Shown piece by piece: positions 1 to 8,114 of a DNA stretch of 64,000 bases. The stretch is from Solimonas sp041659605 (GTDB lineage Bacteria; Pseudomonadota; Gammaproteobacteria; Nevskiales; Nevskiaceae), in the NCBI GenBank assembly GCA_041659605.1, contig JBAZXW010000003.1, forward strand, positions 186,001-250,000. Direction: 5' to 3'. The notes under the pieces were generated by a model. It did no database searches. It was given only the letters and a program-made list of their open reading frames with translations, and was not told the DNA's origin. The number at the start of each line of letters is the position of its first letter. Within the stretch, counting starts at the first letter, position 1. A program made the translations under genes and the position numbers.

Positions 1-1448
1 GCGGTCCGCCATCCTGCATACAGGCGCTCGGCTCGGCTGCGCTCCATCACCGGCGCAAACCGCCGGTCCGTTTGCCAGAGCTTCGCAATATCCTCGAGCG
101 AGCCATAGACGCCGGCCTGTAGTCCGGCGAGGAAGGCAGCACCGAGCGCAGTGGTCTCGACGGTCTGCGGGCGCACGACGGGGATCTGCAGGACGTCGGC
201 GAGACACTGGGTGAGCCAGTCGTTGACGACCATGCCGCCGTCGACACGCAGTTCGGTCGGTGCGACGGCGTCCTGCGCCATCGCCTGCATGAGGTCGTTG
301 GTCTGGTAGCAGACGGATTCGAGTGCGGCGCGGACGATGTGGGCGATGCCGGTGTCGCGGGTCAGGCCGAAGATCGCGCCGCGCGCTTCGGGGTCCCAGT
401 AGGGTGCGCCCAGGCCGGTGAAGGCGGGCACCAGGTAGACGCCCTGCGTGTCGTCGATCGACCTGGCGAGGCTCTCGGTGTCGCCGGCGGCCTTGATCAG
501 GTGCATCGCGTCGCGCAGCCACTGCACGGCGGCGCCAGCGACGAAGATGCTGCCTTCGAGTGCGAAGGTCGCGCGGCCGTTGAGACGGTAGGCGACGGTC
601 GACAGCAGGCGGTTCTTCGACAGGCGCAGCTCGTCGCCGGTGTTCAGCACCATGAAGCAGCCGGTGCCGTAGGTGGACTTGATCATGCCGGGCGCGAAGC
701 AGGCCTGGCCGACGGTCGCGGCCTGCTGGTCGCCGGCGATACCGCCGATGCGGATCGGCGCGCCGAACAGCGCCGCCTCGGTGTTGCCGAAGTCCGCCGC
801 CGAGTCGAGCACCTTGGGCAGCAGCGCGCGCGGCACCTTGAAGAAGGCCAGAAGCTCGTCGTCCCAGTCCTGCGTGCGCAGGTTGAACAGCGCGGTGCGG
901 CTGGCGTTGGTGGCGTCGGTGGCGTGCACCTTGCCGGCGGTGAGCTTCCACAGCAGCCAGCTGTCGATCGTGCCGAAGGCGAGCTCGCCTTTCTCGGCGC
1001 GGGCGCGGGCGCCGGGCACATTGTCCAGCAGCCAGGCGATCTTGGTCGCGGAGAAGTAGGGATCGAGCAGCAGGCCGGTGCGCTCGTTGAGCCAGGCGGA
1101 ACGGTCCTGGTGTTGCTGGCAGAAGGCGCTGGTGCGGCGGTCCTGCCAGACGATGGCGCGGTGGATCGGCTTGCCGGTCGCGCGGTCCCAGATCACCGTG
1201 GTTTCGCGCTGGTTGGTGATGCCGATGCCAGCGATCGCCTTGGCGTCCTGCCCGGATTTCTGCAGCGCTTCGCGCACGCAGGCGAGCGTGTCGTCCCAGA
1301 TGCGATCGGCGTCGTGCTCGACATGGCCGGGCTGCGGGAAGTGCTGTGGCAGCTCGCGCTGCGCCATCGCCAGCTTGCGGCCGAGCCGATCGAAGACGAT
1401 CGCGCGGCTGCTGGTGGTGCCCTGATCGATCGCCAGCAAGGCTGTCAT
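1..1448 (-). CDS. glpK: Glycerol kinase, 3' end beyond window
   Basis: Phosphorylates glycerol with ATP to sn-glycerol 3-phosphate in the cytosol (FGGY kinase family). About 482 residues are visible; the reading frame runs off the left edge, and E. coli GlpK has 502 residues, so only about the last 15-20 are missing. The N-terminal phosphate loop DQGTTSSR (residues 8-15) and a late adenosine-motif-like GGMVVNDWL are present. The ATG at 1448 has a GAGGAG ribosome site at 1455-1460. It is divergent, with 81 bp between, from a monoacylglycerol-lipase-like hydrolase, a plausible source of free glycerol. Identity is secure; the shared regulation is inference. Confidence 0.95.
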   Translation of the reverse strand, partial: MTALLAIDQGTTSSRAIVFDRLGRKLAMAQRELPQHFPQPGHVEHDADRIWDDTLACVREALQKSGQDAKAIAGIGITNQRETTVIWDRATGKPIHRAIVWQDRRTSAFCQQHQDRSAWLNERTGLLLDPYFSATKIAWLLDNVPGARARAEKGELAFGTIDSWLLWKLTAGKVHATDATNASRTALFNLRTQDWDDELLAFFKVPRALLPKVLDSAADFGNTEAALFGAPIRIGGIAGDQQAATVGQACFAPGMIKSTYGTGCFMVLNTGDELRLSKNRLLSTVAYRLNGRATFALEGSIFVAGAAVQWLRDAMHLIKAAGDTESLARSIDDTQGVYLVPAFTGLGAPYWDPEARGAIFGLTRDTGIAHIVRAALESVCYQTNDLMQAMAQDAVAPTELRVDGGMVVNDWLTQCLADVLQIPVVRPQTVETTALGAAFLAGLQAGVYGSLEDIAKLWQTDRRFAPVMERSRAERLYAGWRT

Positions 1449-1529
1449 CGCGCGCTCCTCGGTGTATGCCAAACTTGCAGCTGACGGCGGCAAGCGTCGG
1501 TCGTTCTTGAGTTTGGGGGAAGTTACACC

Positions 1530-2456
1530 GTGCGCAGTACGCAATTCCAGCTGAATCTGGACAGGGGCCGGTTCGCGCACGTCTACGCGTGGCTGCCGGC
1601 CGGTGAACCGCGCGCCTGCCTGCAGATCATTCACGGCATGGCCGAGCACGCCGGGCGCTATGCGCGCGTCGCCAAGGCGCTCGCCGACGCCGGCTACGCG
1701 GTGTATGCGCAGGACCTGCCGGGTCATGGGCGCAGCGTGCGCTCGGCCGACGAGCTGGGCCACACCGCCGACTACGGCGGCTGGCGCATCACTTTGTCGG
1801 CGATCAATTCGGTGCGCGGCGAAGTCGAGCGCCGCCACCCGGAGCTTCCGCTGTTCATGCTCGGCCACAGTCGCGGATCCTTCCTGCTGCAGCACTACCT
1901 GATCGAACACGGCGGCGGGCTGGCCGGCGCGGTGCTGTCGGCCAGCTGTGCCGACATGGGTCCGCTGCGCGCGGTCGGTCTCGCGCTGATCCGCACCGAG
2001 GCGCTGTGGTTCGGGCGCCGGCATCCCAGCGCGGTCGGTGAAGCGCTGGCGTTCAAGGATTTCAACCGCCGCTTCAAGCCGGCGCGCACGGCGTTTGACT
2101 GGCTGTCGCGCGATGCCGCGGAAGTGGACAAGTACGTCGCCGATCCGCTGTGCGGCTTCCGCTGCTCGAGCGCGCTGTGGATCGAACTGCTCGAAGCCGG
2201 CGCAACGCTCGCGGACCCGCAGCGCCTGCAGCGCATTCCGAAGACGCTGCCGCTGCTGCTAATCAACGGCGCGGTCGATCCCGCCGGCCGCGGCGCGGAC
2301 GGCGCACGCGGCCTGGAACGTCTGTACCGCGATGCTGGTCTGAGCGATGTGACGCTGAAGGTATATGCCGATGCCCGCCACGAGCTGCTCAACGATGTCT
2401 GCCGCGACGAGGTTACGGCGGATCTGCGTGGGTGGCTCGATGCGCACGTGGCTTGA
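1530..2456 (+). CDS. Alpha/beta hydrolase, monoacylglycerol lipase-like (S33 family)
   Basis: 308-residue alpha/beta hydrolase of the Hydrolase_4 / PldB type. The nucleophile elbow GHSRG holds Ser114; Asp250 (in NGAVDP) and His284 (in ARHELL) complete a plausible triad. HGMAEHAGRY near residue 35 is typical of monoacylglycerol lipases and lysophospholipases. There is no signal peptide, so it is probably cytosolic. The GTG start is chosen because GGGGGAAG at about 1515-1522 sits at good spacing. Divergence from glpK suggests release of glycerol from monoacylglycerol, followed by phosphorylation; this is inferred from context. Lysophospholipase or another esterase activity cannot be excluded. 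Confidence 0.85.
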   Translation: MRSTQFQLNLDRGRFAHVYAWLPAGEPRACLQIIHGMAEHAGRYARVAKALADAGYAVYAQDLPGHGRSVRSADELGHTADYGGWRITLSAINSVRGEVERRHPELPLFMLGHSRGSFLLQHYLIEHGGGLAGAVLSASCADMGPLRAVGLALIRTEALWFGRRHPSAVGEALAFKDFNRRFKPARTAFDWLSRDAAEVDKYVADPLCGFRCSSALWIELLEAGATLADPQRLQRIPKTLPLLLINGAVDPAGRGADGARGLERLYRDAGLSDVTLKVYADARHELLNDVCRDEVTADLRGWLDAHVA

Positions 2457-2465
2457 TGAGATCCT

Positions 2466-2564
2466 GTAGCCCGGGCGCAGCCCGGAGCGGGGGTGCGCGA
2501 TCCCGGACTTCGTCCGGGCTACGGGGCTGCGGTTTGCCGGTGTCGCGGCCATGGGCCGCTCCTA
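2466..2564. repeat. Two REP-like palindromic units
   Basis: GTAGCCCGG (2466-2474) is mirrored by CCGGGCTAC (2514-2522), and a second compact dyad GCGGCC-ATG-GGCCGC follows at 2545-2559, ending in CTCCTAC. Related units recur at 28151-28173. They lie downstream of the hydrolase gene and resemble dispersed intergenic repeats of xanthomonad-type genomes. The ATG at 2551 lies inside the repeat and is probably not a start codon. Confidence 0.7.
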
Positions 2565-2586
2565 CAAAATAATGCTGGAGATGACG

Positions 2587-3405
2587 ATGTTCCGTCGGTG
2601 GATGGTTGCGCTGATGCTCGTCTTCGCGGCGCTGCCGGCACCGGCGGCGCCCAAGGCCGAGTTGTGGCAGCGGTGGTCGATACACGACGAAAGCTCCACG
2701 CACAGCGTCGACCACGTGGTCTGGGATGCCTTTCTGCACAAGTACGTGCTGACGTCCGCCGACGGCATCAACCGCGTGCCGTATGCGCGCGTCGACGCCG
2801 CCAATCGAACGGTGCTCAAGCACTACCTGCGGCGGCTGCAGACGGTGCCGGTGTCGCGCCTCGCGCGCGCCGAGCAGCGCGCGTACTGGATCAACCTGTA
2901 CAACGCCACGACGATCGACACCGTGCTCGATCACTATCCGGTCGACAGCATCCTCAAGATCGACATCTCGCCCGGCCTGTTCGCGCGCGGTCCGTGGGGC
3001 AAGAAGCTGCTGCGCGTCGAGGACGAGGAAGTGGCGCTCGACGACATCGAGCACCGCATCCTGCGCCCGATCTGGGCCGACCCGCGCACGCACTACGCGG
3101 TCAACTGCGCGTCGCTGGGCTGCCCGAATCTGCCGAACCAGGCCTTCACCGCGGCGAGCACCGACGCGCTGCTGGAGCAGGCGGCGCGCGCCTACGTCAA
3201 TCATCCGCGCGGCGCGCGCGTCGACGGCGGCAAGCTCTACGTGTCGAGCATCTACGCGTGGTTCAAGGCCGATTTCGGCGGCAACGATGCGGGCGTGATT
3301 GCGCACCTGCGCCGCTATGCCGATGCGCCGCTGGCGAAGAAGCTGGCGGGCATTTCCGTGATTGCCGACGATCGTTACGACTGGGCGCTCAACGACGCGC
3401 GGTGA
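2587..3405 (+). CDS. DUF547 domain protein, exported
   Basis: 272-residue protein with an N-terminal signal peptide (FRRWMVALMLVFAALPAPAA, probable cleavage after APAA). The rest matches DUF547, a family of unknown function: YWINLYNATTI near residue 100 and VNCASLGCPNLPNQAF near residue 170 are its hallmark segments, including the paired cysteines of NCxSLGCP. GGAG at 2577-2580 lies 6 nt before the ATG at 2587; the upstream in-frame ATG at 2551 is inside a repeat. It is probably periplasmic. Function is unknown and no partner is suggested by its neighbours. Confidence 0.85.
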   Translation: MFRRWMVALMLVFAALPAPAAPKAELWQRWSIHDESSTHSVDHVVWDAFLHKYVLTSADGINRVPYARVDAANRTVLKHYLRRLQTVPVSRLARAEQRAYWINLYNATTIDTVLDHYPVDSILKIDISPGLFARGPWGKKLLRVEDEEVALDDIEHRILRPIWADPRTHYAVNCASLGCPNLPNQAFTAASTDALLEQAARAYVNHPRGARVDGGKLYVSSIYAWFKADFGGNDAGVIAHLRRYADAPLAKKLAGISVIADDRYDWALNDAR

Positions 3406-3423
3406 TCAACGCGCGCTGCATCC

Positions 3424-3547
3424 GATGGGCTTCGCTTTCGCTCAGCCCATCCTACGACCCTGACCACGCCCAATTCCGTCATGCCCGCGCAGGCGGGCAT
3501 CCAGTGCTTTCCATGGCTCCTGGATTCCCGCTTTCGCGGGAATGACA
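3424..3547. repeat. Compound palindromic repeat (dRS3-like core)
   Basis: Three dyads fill the gap between two convergent genes. GATGGGC/GCCCATC lies at 3424-3451. The perfect hairpin ATGCCCGC-gcag-GCGGGCAT is at 3481-3500 and ATTCCCGC-tttc-GCGGGAAT at 3524-3543. The last two also face each other through ATCCAG...CTGGAT and flanking GTCAT...ATGAC, so 3478-3546 is one large nested palindrome. Its core resembles the ATTCCC(N8)GGGAAT dispersed repeat known from Neisseria (dRS3) and found in many proteobacteria. Confidence 0.75.
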
Positions 3548-3551
3548 TCGA

Positions 3552-6101
3552 TCAGAACGTCACGCTCACGGCCGCGAACAGTTGCCGGCCGCTGATTTGC
3601 TGCGTGAAGAAGGTGCCGGGGAAGAAGGTCGCGTCGATCGAGCGGCTGAGTACGCGCTCGTCGGTGAGGTTGGAGCCGCCGACTGACACCGACCAGCTCT
3701 GCTCGGCGTTCGAAAAGACAAAGCGCGCCGAATACAGCGTGTAGGGATCGATGTGCGTGTTCTCGTCGAGGTCGGTGTCGGTGTACTGGTCGCCCTGGTA
3801 GATCAGATCGCCCGAAAGCTTGCCGACGAAGCGCCCGAGCGGAATGCTCAGCACCGGCGTGAGCGTCGCGGTGGCGCGCGGTGCGTAGGCGATGCGCTTG
3901 CCGCTCAGATCCTGCTTCGCACCGACCTGCAGCTCGCCGGTCTGCGGGTTGCGGACCGGGGCCGGCGCGCTGGTGTACTCGTCGTACTTGGCATCGAGCA
4001 AGCCGGCGGACGCCATCAGCGTCAGCGGCTCCCAGGGCGTCAGCCACATCAGGTCGGCTTCCAGGCCCTTGGACTGCGCGGCCGCGGCGTTGCTGACGTC
4101 GAAGAACACGCCGTTGAAGGCGAGCACTTGCAGGTTGTCGAACTGGGTCTGGTATAGCGTCGCGTTGAAGCGCAGCGTGCGCTCGAAAATCTGCGACTTG
4201 ATGCCCAGCTCGGCGGTCTGCGCATTCTCCGGTTCGTATTCGAGGTCCTCGCCGGTGAACGAGATCGCGTTGAATCCGCCGCTCTTGAAGCCCTTGGCCC
4301 ACGACGCGTAGAAGCCGACGTCGGCATTGGCGAAATACTGCAGCGTGACCTTCGGCGAGAAGTCGCTTTCGTTGCGGCGCAGGTCGGGCTTGGTGTAGTC
4401 CCCACTCTGTAGCAGGGATTCCATCGCGCAGGGGCGGCCGGGTTCTCCGGGTGTGCGGCCCTGGCAGTGCGCATTACCCGCTGACAGCACCTGCTTGCGT
4501 TCGTTGCTGTAGCGCAGGCCCGGCGTCAGCGCCCAGTGCTCGCCCAGCTCCCAGGTCAGCTGGCCGAACAGCGCGACCGAATCGACCTGCTGGTCGTAGT
4601 CGAACTGGTACCAGTCCTCGCCGACGCCGGCGGCAAGGATGTCGCCGATGATCGGGATGCCGGGAATGCTGTTGCCATCCGAGCACAGGGCCGGATTGAG
4701 CACCGGCGTCACCGTGGGGTCAATGGAATCGTCGATCTCCAGGCCGCAGCCGGCGAGCTGGCGGAAATCATCGGTGAGAATGTACGAACCGAGATCCTGC
4801 CCGGCGAGCACGCGCGCGAACAGCGTGTATTCGGATCGGTAGTAGAACGCGCCGGCGACGAACTCGGCACCGCTGCCCAGGCCGAACAGGCTGTCCGCGT
4901 TGCCGACGAAGCGCAGCTCCGCGGTCAGCTGCTCGTGGTCCTCGTGACTGTCGAGGCGCGAGATGGCGGCCGGCGAGACGTCCAGCTCGTTGAGCTGGTC
5001 GATGTAGAAAGTCGAATAGCCGAGCACCAGCACCGAGGTCAGCTCGTTGAGACCGGCGACGTCGCCGTGCTGCCACTGCGTGTTGACGGCGACGGTGTCG
5101 TGGCCCTTGTCGAGATAGCCGGGGGTGTCGAAGGAAGTGATGAAGTTGTACGGATCGTCCTCGATGTTCTGGTCGAATGGCTCCAGATAGGCCCGCGTAT
5201 CGTCATCGAGCTTGTAGAGCTGGAACGGCCAGAATGCCGTGTGCGTCTCCGAAGACTGCAGCAGCAGGTCGCTGCGCAGCTCCGGCGCGATGTACCAGCG
5301 CGCGCGGATGCGCCCGGCCTTCTGGTCCATCTTCTCCTCGTCGCGCTGCAGGAACTGGTTGTAGACCTCGCCGTCCTCGCGCCGCCACAGCACCGCGGCG
5401 CGCGCACCGCCCCAGTCGCCGATGTCGCCGCCGATGCCGGCTTCGAGCCGATGCGCCGAATCCTCGCCATAGGTGTAGCGCGCGCTCGTGCTCAGCTCGC
5501 CCTCGGGGGCGACGCTGCTGACGTTGAACACGCCGGCCACGGTGTTCTTGCCGAACAGCGTGCCCTGCGGTCCGCGCAGCACTTCGACGCGGTCGATGTC
5601 GAACATCGACTCGGTGAAATAGCCGGCGCGGCCGTAGTAGACCTCGTCCTCGACGAAGCCGACCGACGCTTCGAAGCTCGGATTGAACGAGTTGGTGCCA
5701 AAGCCGCGGATGAACATCTGCGGCGAGCCGAGATCGTCGGAGTCGACGCGCACATTGGGGACGTACAGCGCGACTTCGGCGAGATCAGCCGCGCCGACCT
5801 CGGCGATGAACTCGCCGCCGACCGCGGTGACCGAGATCGGCACCTTCTGCAGCGACTGCTGGGTCTTCTGCGCGGTGACGACGATCTCCTCGATCTCGCG
5901 TGGAGCTTCGTCCTTCGCAGCGGGTGGCGCTTCCGGCGCGCGCAGCGGTTCGACCTGGATCGTCGTCAGTTCTTCAGCGGACGGGGCCGTCGGCGCGGAA
6001 GAGTCGTCCAGACTCGGCTCGTACGTATCGTCCTGCGCGGCCGCCGATGCACTGATCAGCAGGGCCAGCAGCGTTGCGACGCCGGTATTCAAGCGCTTCA
6101 T
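3552..6101 (-). CDS. TonB-dependent outer-membrane receptor
   Basis: 849-residue outer-membrane transporter. A signal peptide (MKRLNTGVATLLALLISASAAAQ) is followed by an acidic/proline linker, the TonB-box-like EEIVVTAQK near residue 75, a plug with VEVLRGPQGTLFGKNTVAG, and a beta-barrel ending in Phe, as outer-membrane proteins do. FKSGGFN lies in the barrel. The start at 6101 follows GGGGAGCTGGA; an upstream extension is open but lacks signal-peptide logic. The plug resembles the large family used for siderophores, B12, glycans or other nutrients. The substrate cannot be told. It is divergent from the cytochrome/oxidase operon, with 205 bp between. Confidence 0.93.
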   Translation of the reverse strand: MKRLNTGVATLLALLISASAAAQDDTYEPSLDDSSAPTAPSAEELTTIQVEPLRAPEAPPAAKDEAPREIEEIVVTAQKTQQSLQKVPISVTAVGGEFIAEVGAADLAEVALYVPNVRVDSDDLGSPQMFIRGFGTNSFNPSFEASVGFVEDEVYYGRAGYFTESMFDIDRVEVLRGPQGTLFGKNTVAGVFNVSSVAPEGELSTSARYTYGEDSAHRLEAGIGGDIGDWGGARAAVLWRREDGEVYNQFLQRDEEKMDQKAGRIRARWYIAPELRSDLLLQSSETHTAFWPFQLYKLDDDTRAYLEPFDQNIEDDPYNFITSFDTPGYLDKGHDTVAVNTQWQHGDVAGLNELTSVLVLGYSTFYIDQLNELDVSPAAISRLDSHEDHEQLTAELRFVGNADSLFGLGSGAEFVAGAFYYRSEYTLFARVLAGQDLGSYILTDDFRQLAGCGLEIDDSIDPTVTPVLNPALCSDGNSIPGIPIIGDILAAGVGEDWYQFDYDQQVDSVALFGQLTWELGEHWALTPGLRYSNERKQVLSAGNAHCQGRTPGEPGRPCAMESLLQSGDYTKPDLRRNESDFSPKVTLQYFANADVGFYASWAKGFKSGGFNAISFTGEDLEYEPENAQTAELGIKSQIFERTLRFNATLYQTQFDNLQVLAFNGVFFDVSNAAAAQSKGLEADLMWLTPWEPLTLMASAGLLDAKYDEYTSAPAPVRNPQTGELQVGAKQDLSGKRIAYAPRATATLTPVLSIPLGRFVGKLSGDLIYQGDQYTDTDLDENTHIDPYTLYSARFVFSNAEQSWSVSVGGSNLTDERVLSRSIDATFFPGTFFTQQISGRQLFAAVSVTF

Positions 6102-6196
6102 TCCAGCTCCCCTGATCCCCAGATGCTGTTGCCCGTATGCACGCGGCGTGCCGATTCGATTGCAGCCGATAGGTCGGATTTGCCATCGCCCGCGCG

Positions 6197-6226
6197 TTGA
6201 CATGCACCATAGCCGCAGGGTGCAAT
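6197..6226 (+). promoter_or_regulatory. Predicted sigma-70 promoter of cytochrome-oxidase operon
   Basis: A perfect -35 TTGACA (6197-6202) is followed after 18 bp by TGCAAT (6221-6226), a 4/6 match to the -10 consensus. It lies 80 bp upstream of the cytochrome start at 6307, in the 205-bp gap shared with the divergent TonB receptor gene. Prediction from sequence only. Confidence 0.45.
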
Positions 6227-6306
6227 CATCGAAAGAGGTAAGAATTGCCCAGTGTGCACGCATGGGCTCGCTCCACTTCCGACTCCGACCGAATGAACGC
6301 GACCCA

Positions 6307-6681
6307 ATGAACGCGACGATCCGTTTGCACGTGAGCCTGTGCGCACTGGTGCTGTTGACCAGCGCCTGCGGCAAGCCCGAGCCGACGCCCGCTCCGACGT
6401 CGAGCGCTGCGGCGGTTTCCGCCCCCGCGCCGACCGCCGCCGACCCGGCGGTGCAGCGCCTCTACGACCAGACCTGCAAGACCTGCCACAGCGTGCCCGG
6501 CACTGGCGCCCCGTTGACCGGCGACGCCGCAGCCTGGGCGCCGCGTGCGGCGCAGGGCATGGACACGCTGCTCGAACACGCGATCAACGGCTTCAAGGGC
6601 ATGCCGCCGCTGGGCTCATGCGGCGACTGCAGCGAGGACGATTTCCGCGCGCTGATCCGCTACATGGCGCAGCTGCCATGA
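6307..6681 (+). CDS. Cytochrome c5-family lipoprotein
   Basis: 124-residue lipoprotein. The lipobox LTSAC puts the lipidated cysteine at residue 21. One haem site C57-K-T-C60-H61 and the likely sixth ligand Met99 in GMPPLGSC are seen. The extra pair C105-G-D-C108 after the methionine is typical of the cytochrome c5 type. It probably carries electrons at the periplasmic face of a membrane. Its stop overlaps the next gene's start (ATGA), so it is translationally coupled to a FAD oxidase, for which it is a likely electron acceptor (inference). Confidence 0.9.
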   Translation: MNATIRLHVSLCALVLLTSACGKPEPTPAPTSSAAAVSAPAPTAADPAVQRLYDQTCKTCHSVPGTGAPLTGDAAAWAPRAAQGMDTLLEHAINGFKGMPPLGSCGDCSEDDFRALIRYMAQLP

Positions 6682-8114
6682 AGCGGCGCGCCATGAACAG
6701 GCGGCAGTTCCTGGCCGGCGCGGCCGGCGTGGTCGCGGTGGGCTCGGGCGCAGGCGCGCTCAGCGGCTGCGACGATCACGGTGCGGCGAGCATGCCGCAG
6801 CCGCCCGCGGCGGTCGTCGGCCCCGACGGCAAGAAGCGCCTGCCGTGGCAGAACTGGTCCGGCTACCGCTTCAGCGTGCCGGCCGAGCGCGCGGCGCCGG
6901 CGTCCGAGGACGAGCTCGCCGAGCTGCTGAAGAAGAGTCCCGGGCCGATCCGCCCGGTCGGCGCCGGCCATTCGTTCTCGCCGCTGGTGCCGACCGACGG
7001 CACGCTGCTGTCGCTGCGCAATTTCAGCGGCGTGCTCGCGCACGATGCGAAGGCACTGACGGCGACGCTGGGCGCCGGCACTAAGCTCGGGCAGATCGGC
7101 GAGCTGATCGACCCGCTCGGCCAGGCGCTGCAGAACATGCCGGACATCGACGAACAGTCGCTCGCAGGGGCGATCTCCACCGGCACGCACGGCACCGGCC
7201 AGACGCTCGGCGGGCTGCATTCGTACGTGACCGCATTGCGGCTGGTGACGCCGCGCGGCGAGGTGATCGACTGCTCGCGCACGCAGCGCCCGGAGATCTT
7301 CGACGCCGCGCGAGTGTCGCTCGGCAGCCTGGGCGTGATCACCCAGTTCACGCTGCAGAACGTGCGGACGCACACGCTCAAGCGCCGCGTCTGGCTGGAG
7401 CCGATCGATGCGCTGATCGAGCGCTTCGACGAACTCGCCGGGTCGAACCACAGTTTCGAGATGTACTACATCCCGTTCTGCAGCCACGGCCTCGCGATCG
7501 CGATCAACCCGACCGACGAACCGCTGCGGCCGCGCGGCGCCGAGCAGGACAACAACGCGGTGCTGGAGCTGAAGAAGCTGCGCGATCTCGCCGGCTGGTG
7601 GCCGGGCCTGCGGCGCCGGTTGCTCGACATGGCGATCGCCGATTTCCAGCCGGAGGAGGCGGTCGACGTCTGGTATCGCGTCTTCCCGTCGAGCCGCGAG
7701 GTGCGCTTCAACGAGATGGAATACCACCTGCCGCGCGAAGCGCTGCTGACGGCGTTCAAGCAGGTGCGCACGCGCATCGAATCAAACCACAGCGAGGAAT
7801 TTTTTCCGATCGAGCTGCGCGTCGTGCGCGGCGACGACGCCTGGTTGTCGCCGTTCCACGGCCACGACCGCTCTGGTTCGATCGCGGTGCATCGCTATCA
7901 CAAAGAAGACCCGCTGCCGTACTTCGCCGACATCGAGCCGATCTACCAAGCCTACGAGGGCCGCCCGCACTGGGGCAAGATGAACACACTGGATGCGAAG
8001 ACCTTCGCGCGGCGCTATCCGAAATGGCGCGAATTCCTCGACGTGCGCGCGTCGCTCGACCCGGACGGGCGCATGCTCAATCCCTACCTGCGCGGGGTGT
8101 TCGGCCTTGGTTAA
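6678..8114 (+). CDS. D-arabinono-1,4-lactone oxidase-like FAD protein, Tat lipoprotein
   Basis: 478 residues from the ATG that overlaps the cytochrome stop; a start at 6693 is also possible. The N-terminus has a Tat signal with R8-R9 (NRRQFLAGAAG) and a lipobox LSGC with Cys31, so it is probably exported folded with its FAD and then lipidated. A PCMH-type FAD domain follows; GAGHS (His98) is the segment that carries covalent FAD in aldonolactone oxidases. The C-terminal ALO domain holds the characteristic HWGK. Family members oxidise sugar lactones or polyols using O2 or an electron acceptor. The linked cytochrome suggests dehydrogenase-type electron transfer. The substrate is unknown. Confidence 0.85.
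   Translation: MKRRAMNRRQFLAGAAGVVAVGSGAGALSGCDDHGAASMPQPPAAVVGPDGKKRLPWQNWSGYRFSVPAERAAPASEDELAELLKKSPGPIRPVGAGHSFSPLVPTDGTLLSLRNFSGVLAHDAKALTATLGAGTKLGQIGELIDPLGQALQNMPDIDEQSLAGAISTGTHGTGQTLGGLHSYVTALRLVTPRGEVIDCSRTQRPEIFDAARVSLGSLGVITQFTLQNVRTHTLKRRVWLEPIDALIERFDELAGSNHSFEMYYIPFCSHGLAIAINPTDEPLRPRGAEQDNNAVLELKKLRDLAGWWPGLRRRLLDMAIADFQPEEAVDVWYRVFPSSREVRFNEMEYHLPREALLTAFKQVRTRIESNHSEEFFPIELRVVRGDDAWLSPFHGHDRSGSIAVHRYHKEDPLPYFADIEPIYQAYEGRPHWGKMNTLDAKTFARRYPKWREFLDVRASLDPDGRMLNPYLRGVFGLG

Noticed and set aside
2551..2586. Upstream ATG of the DUF547 gene
   Set aside because: It lies in a palindromic repeat (GCGGCCATGGGCCGC) and lacks a ribosome site, unlike the ATG at 2587.
7993..8106. Longer N-terminus for the PLP enzyme starting at ATG 7993
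   Set aside because: The extra part lies inside the oxidase gene and would bury the export signal; TTG 8107 fits the overlap and the signal peptide.
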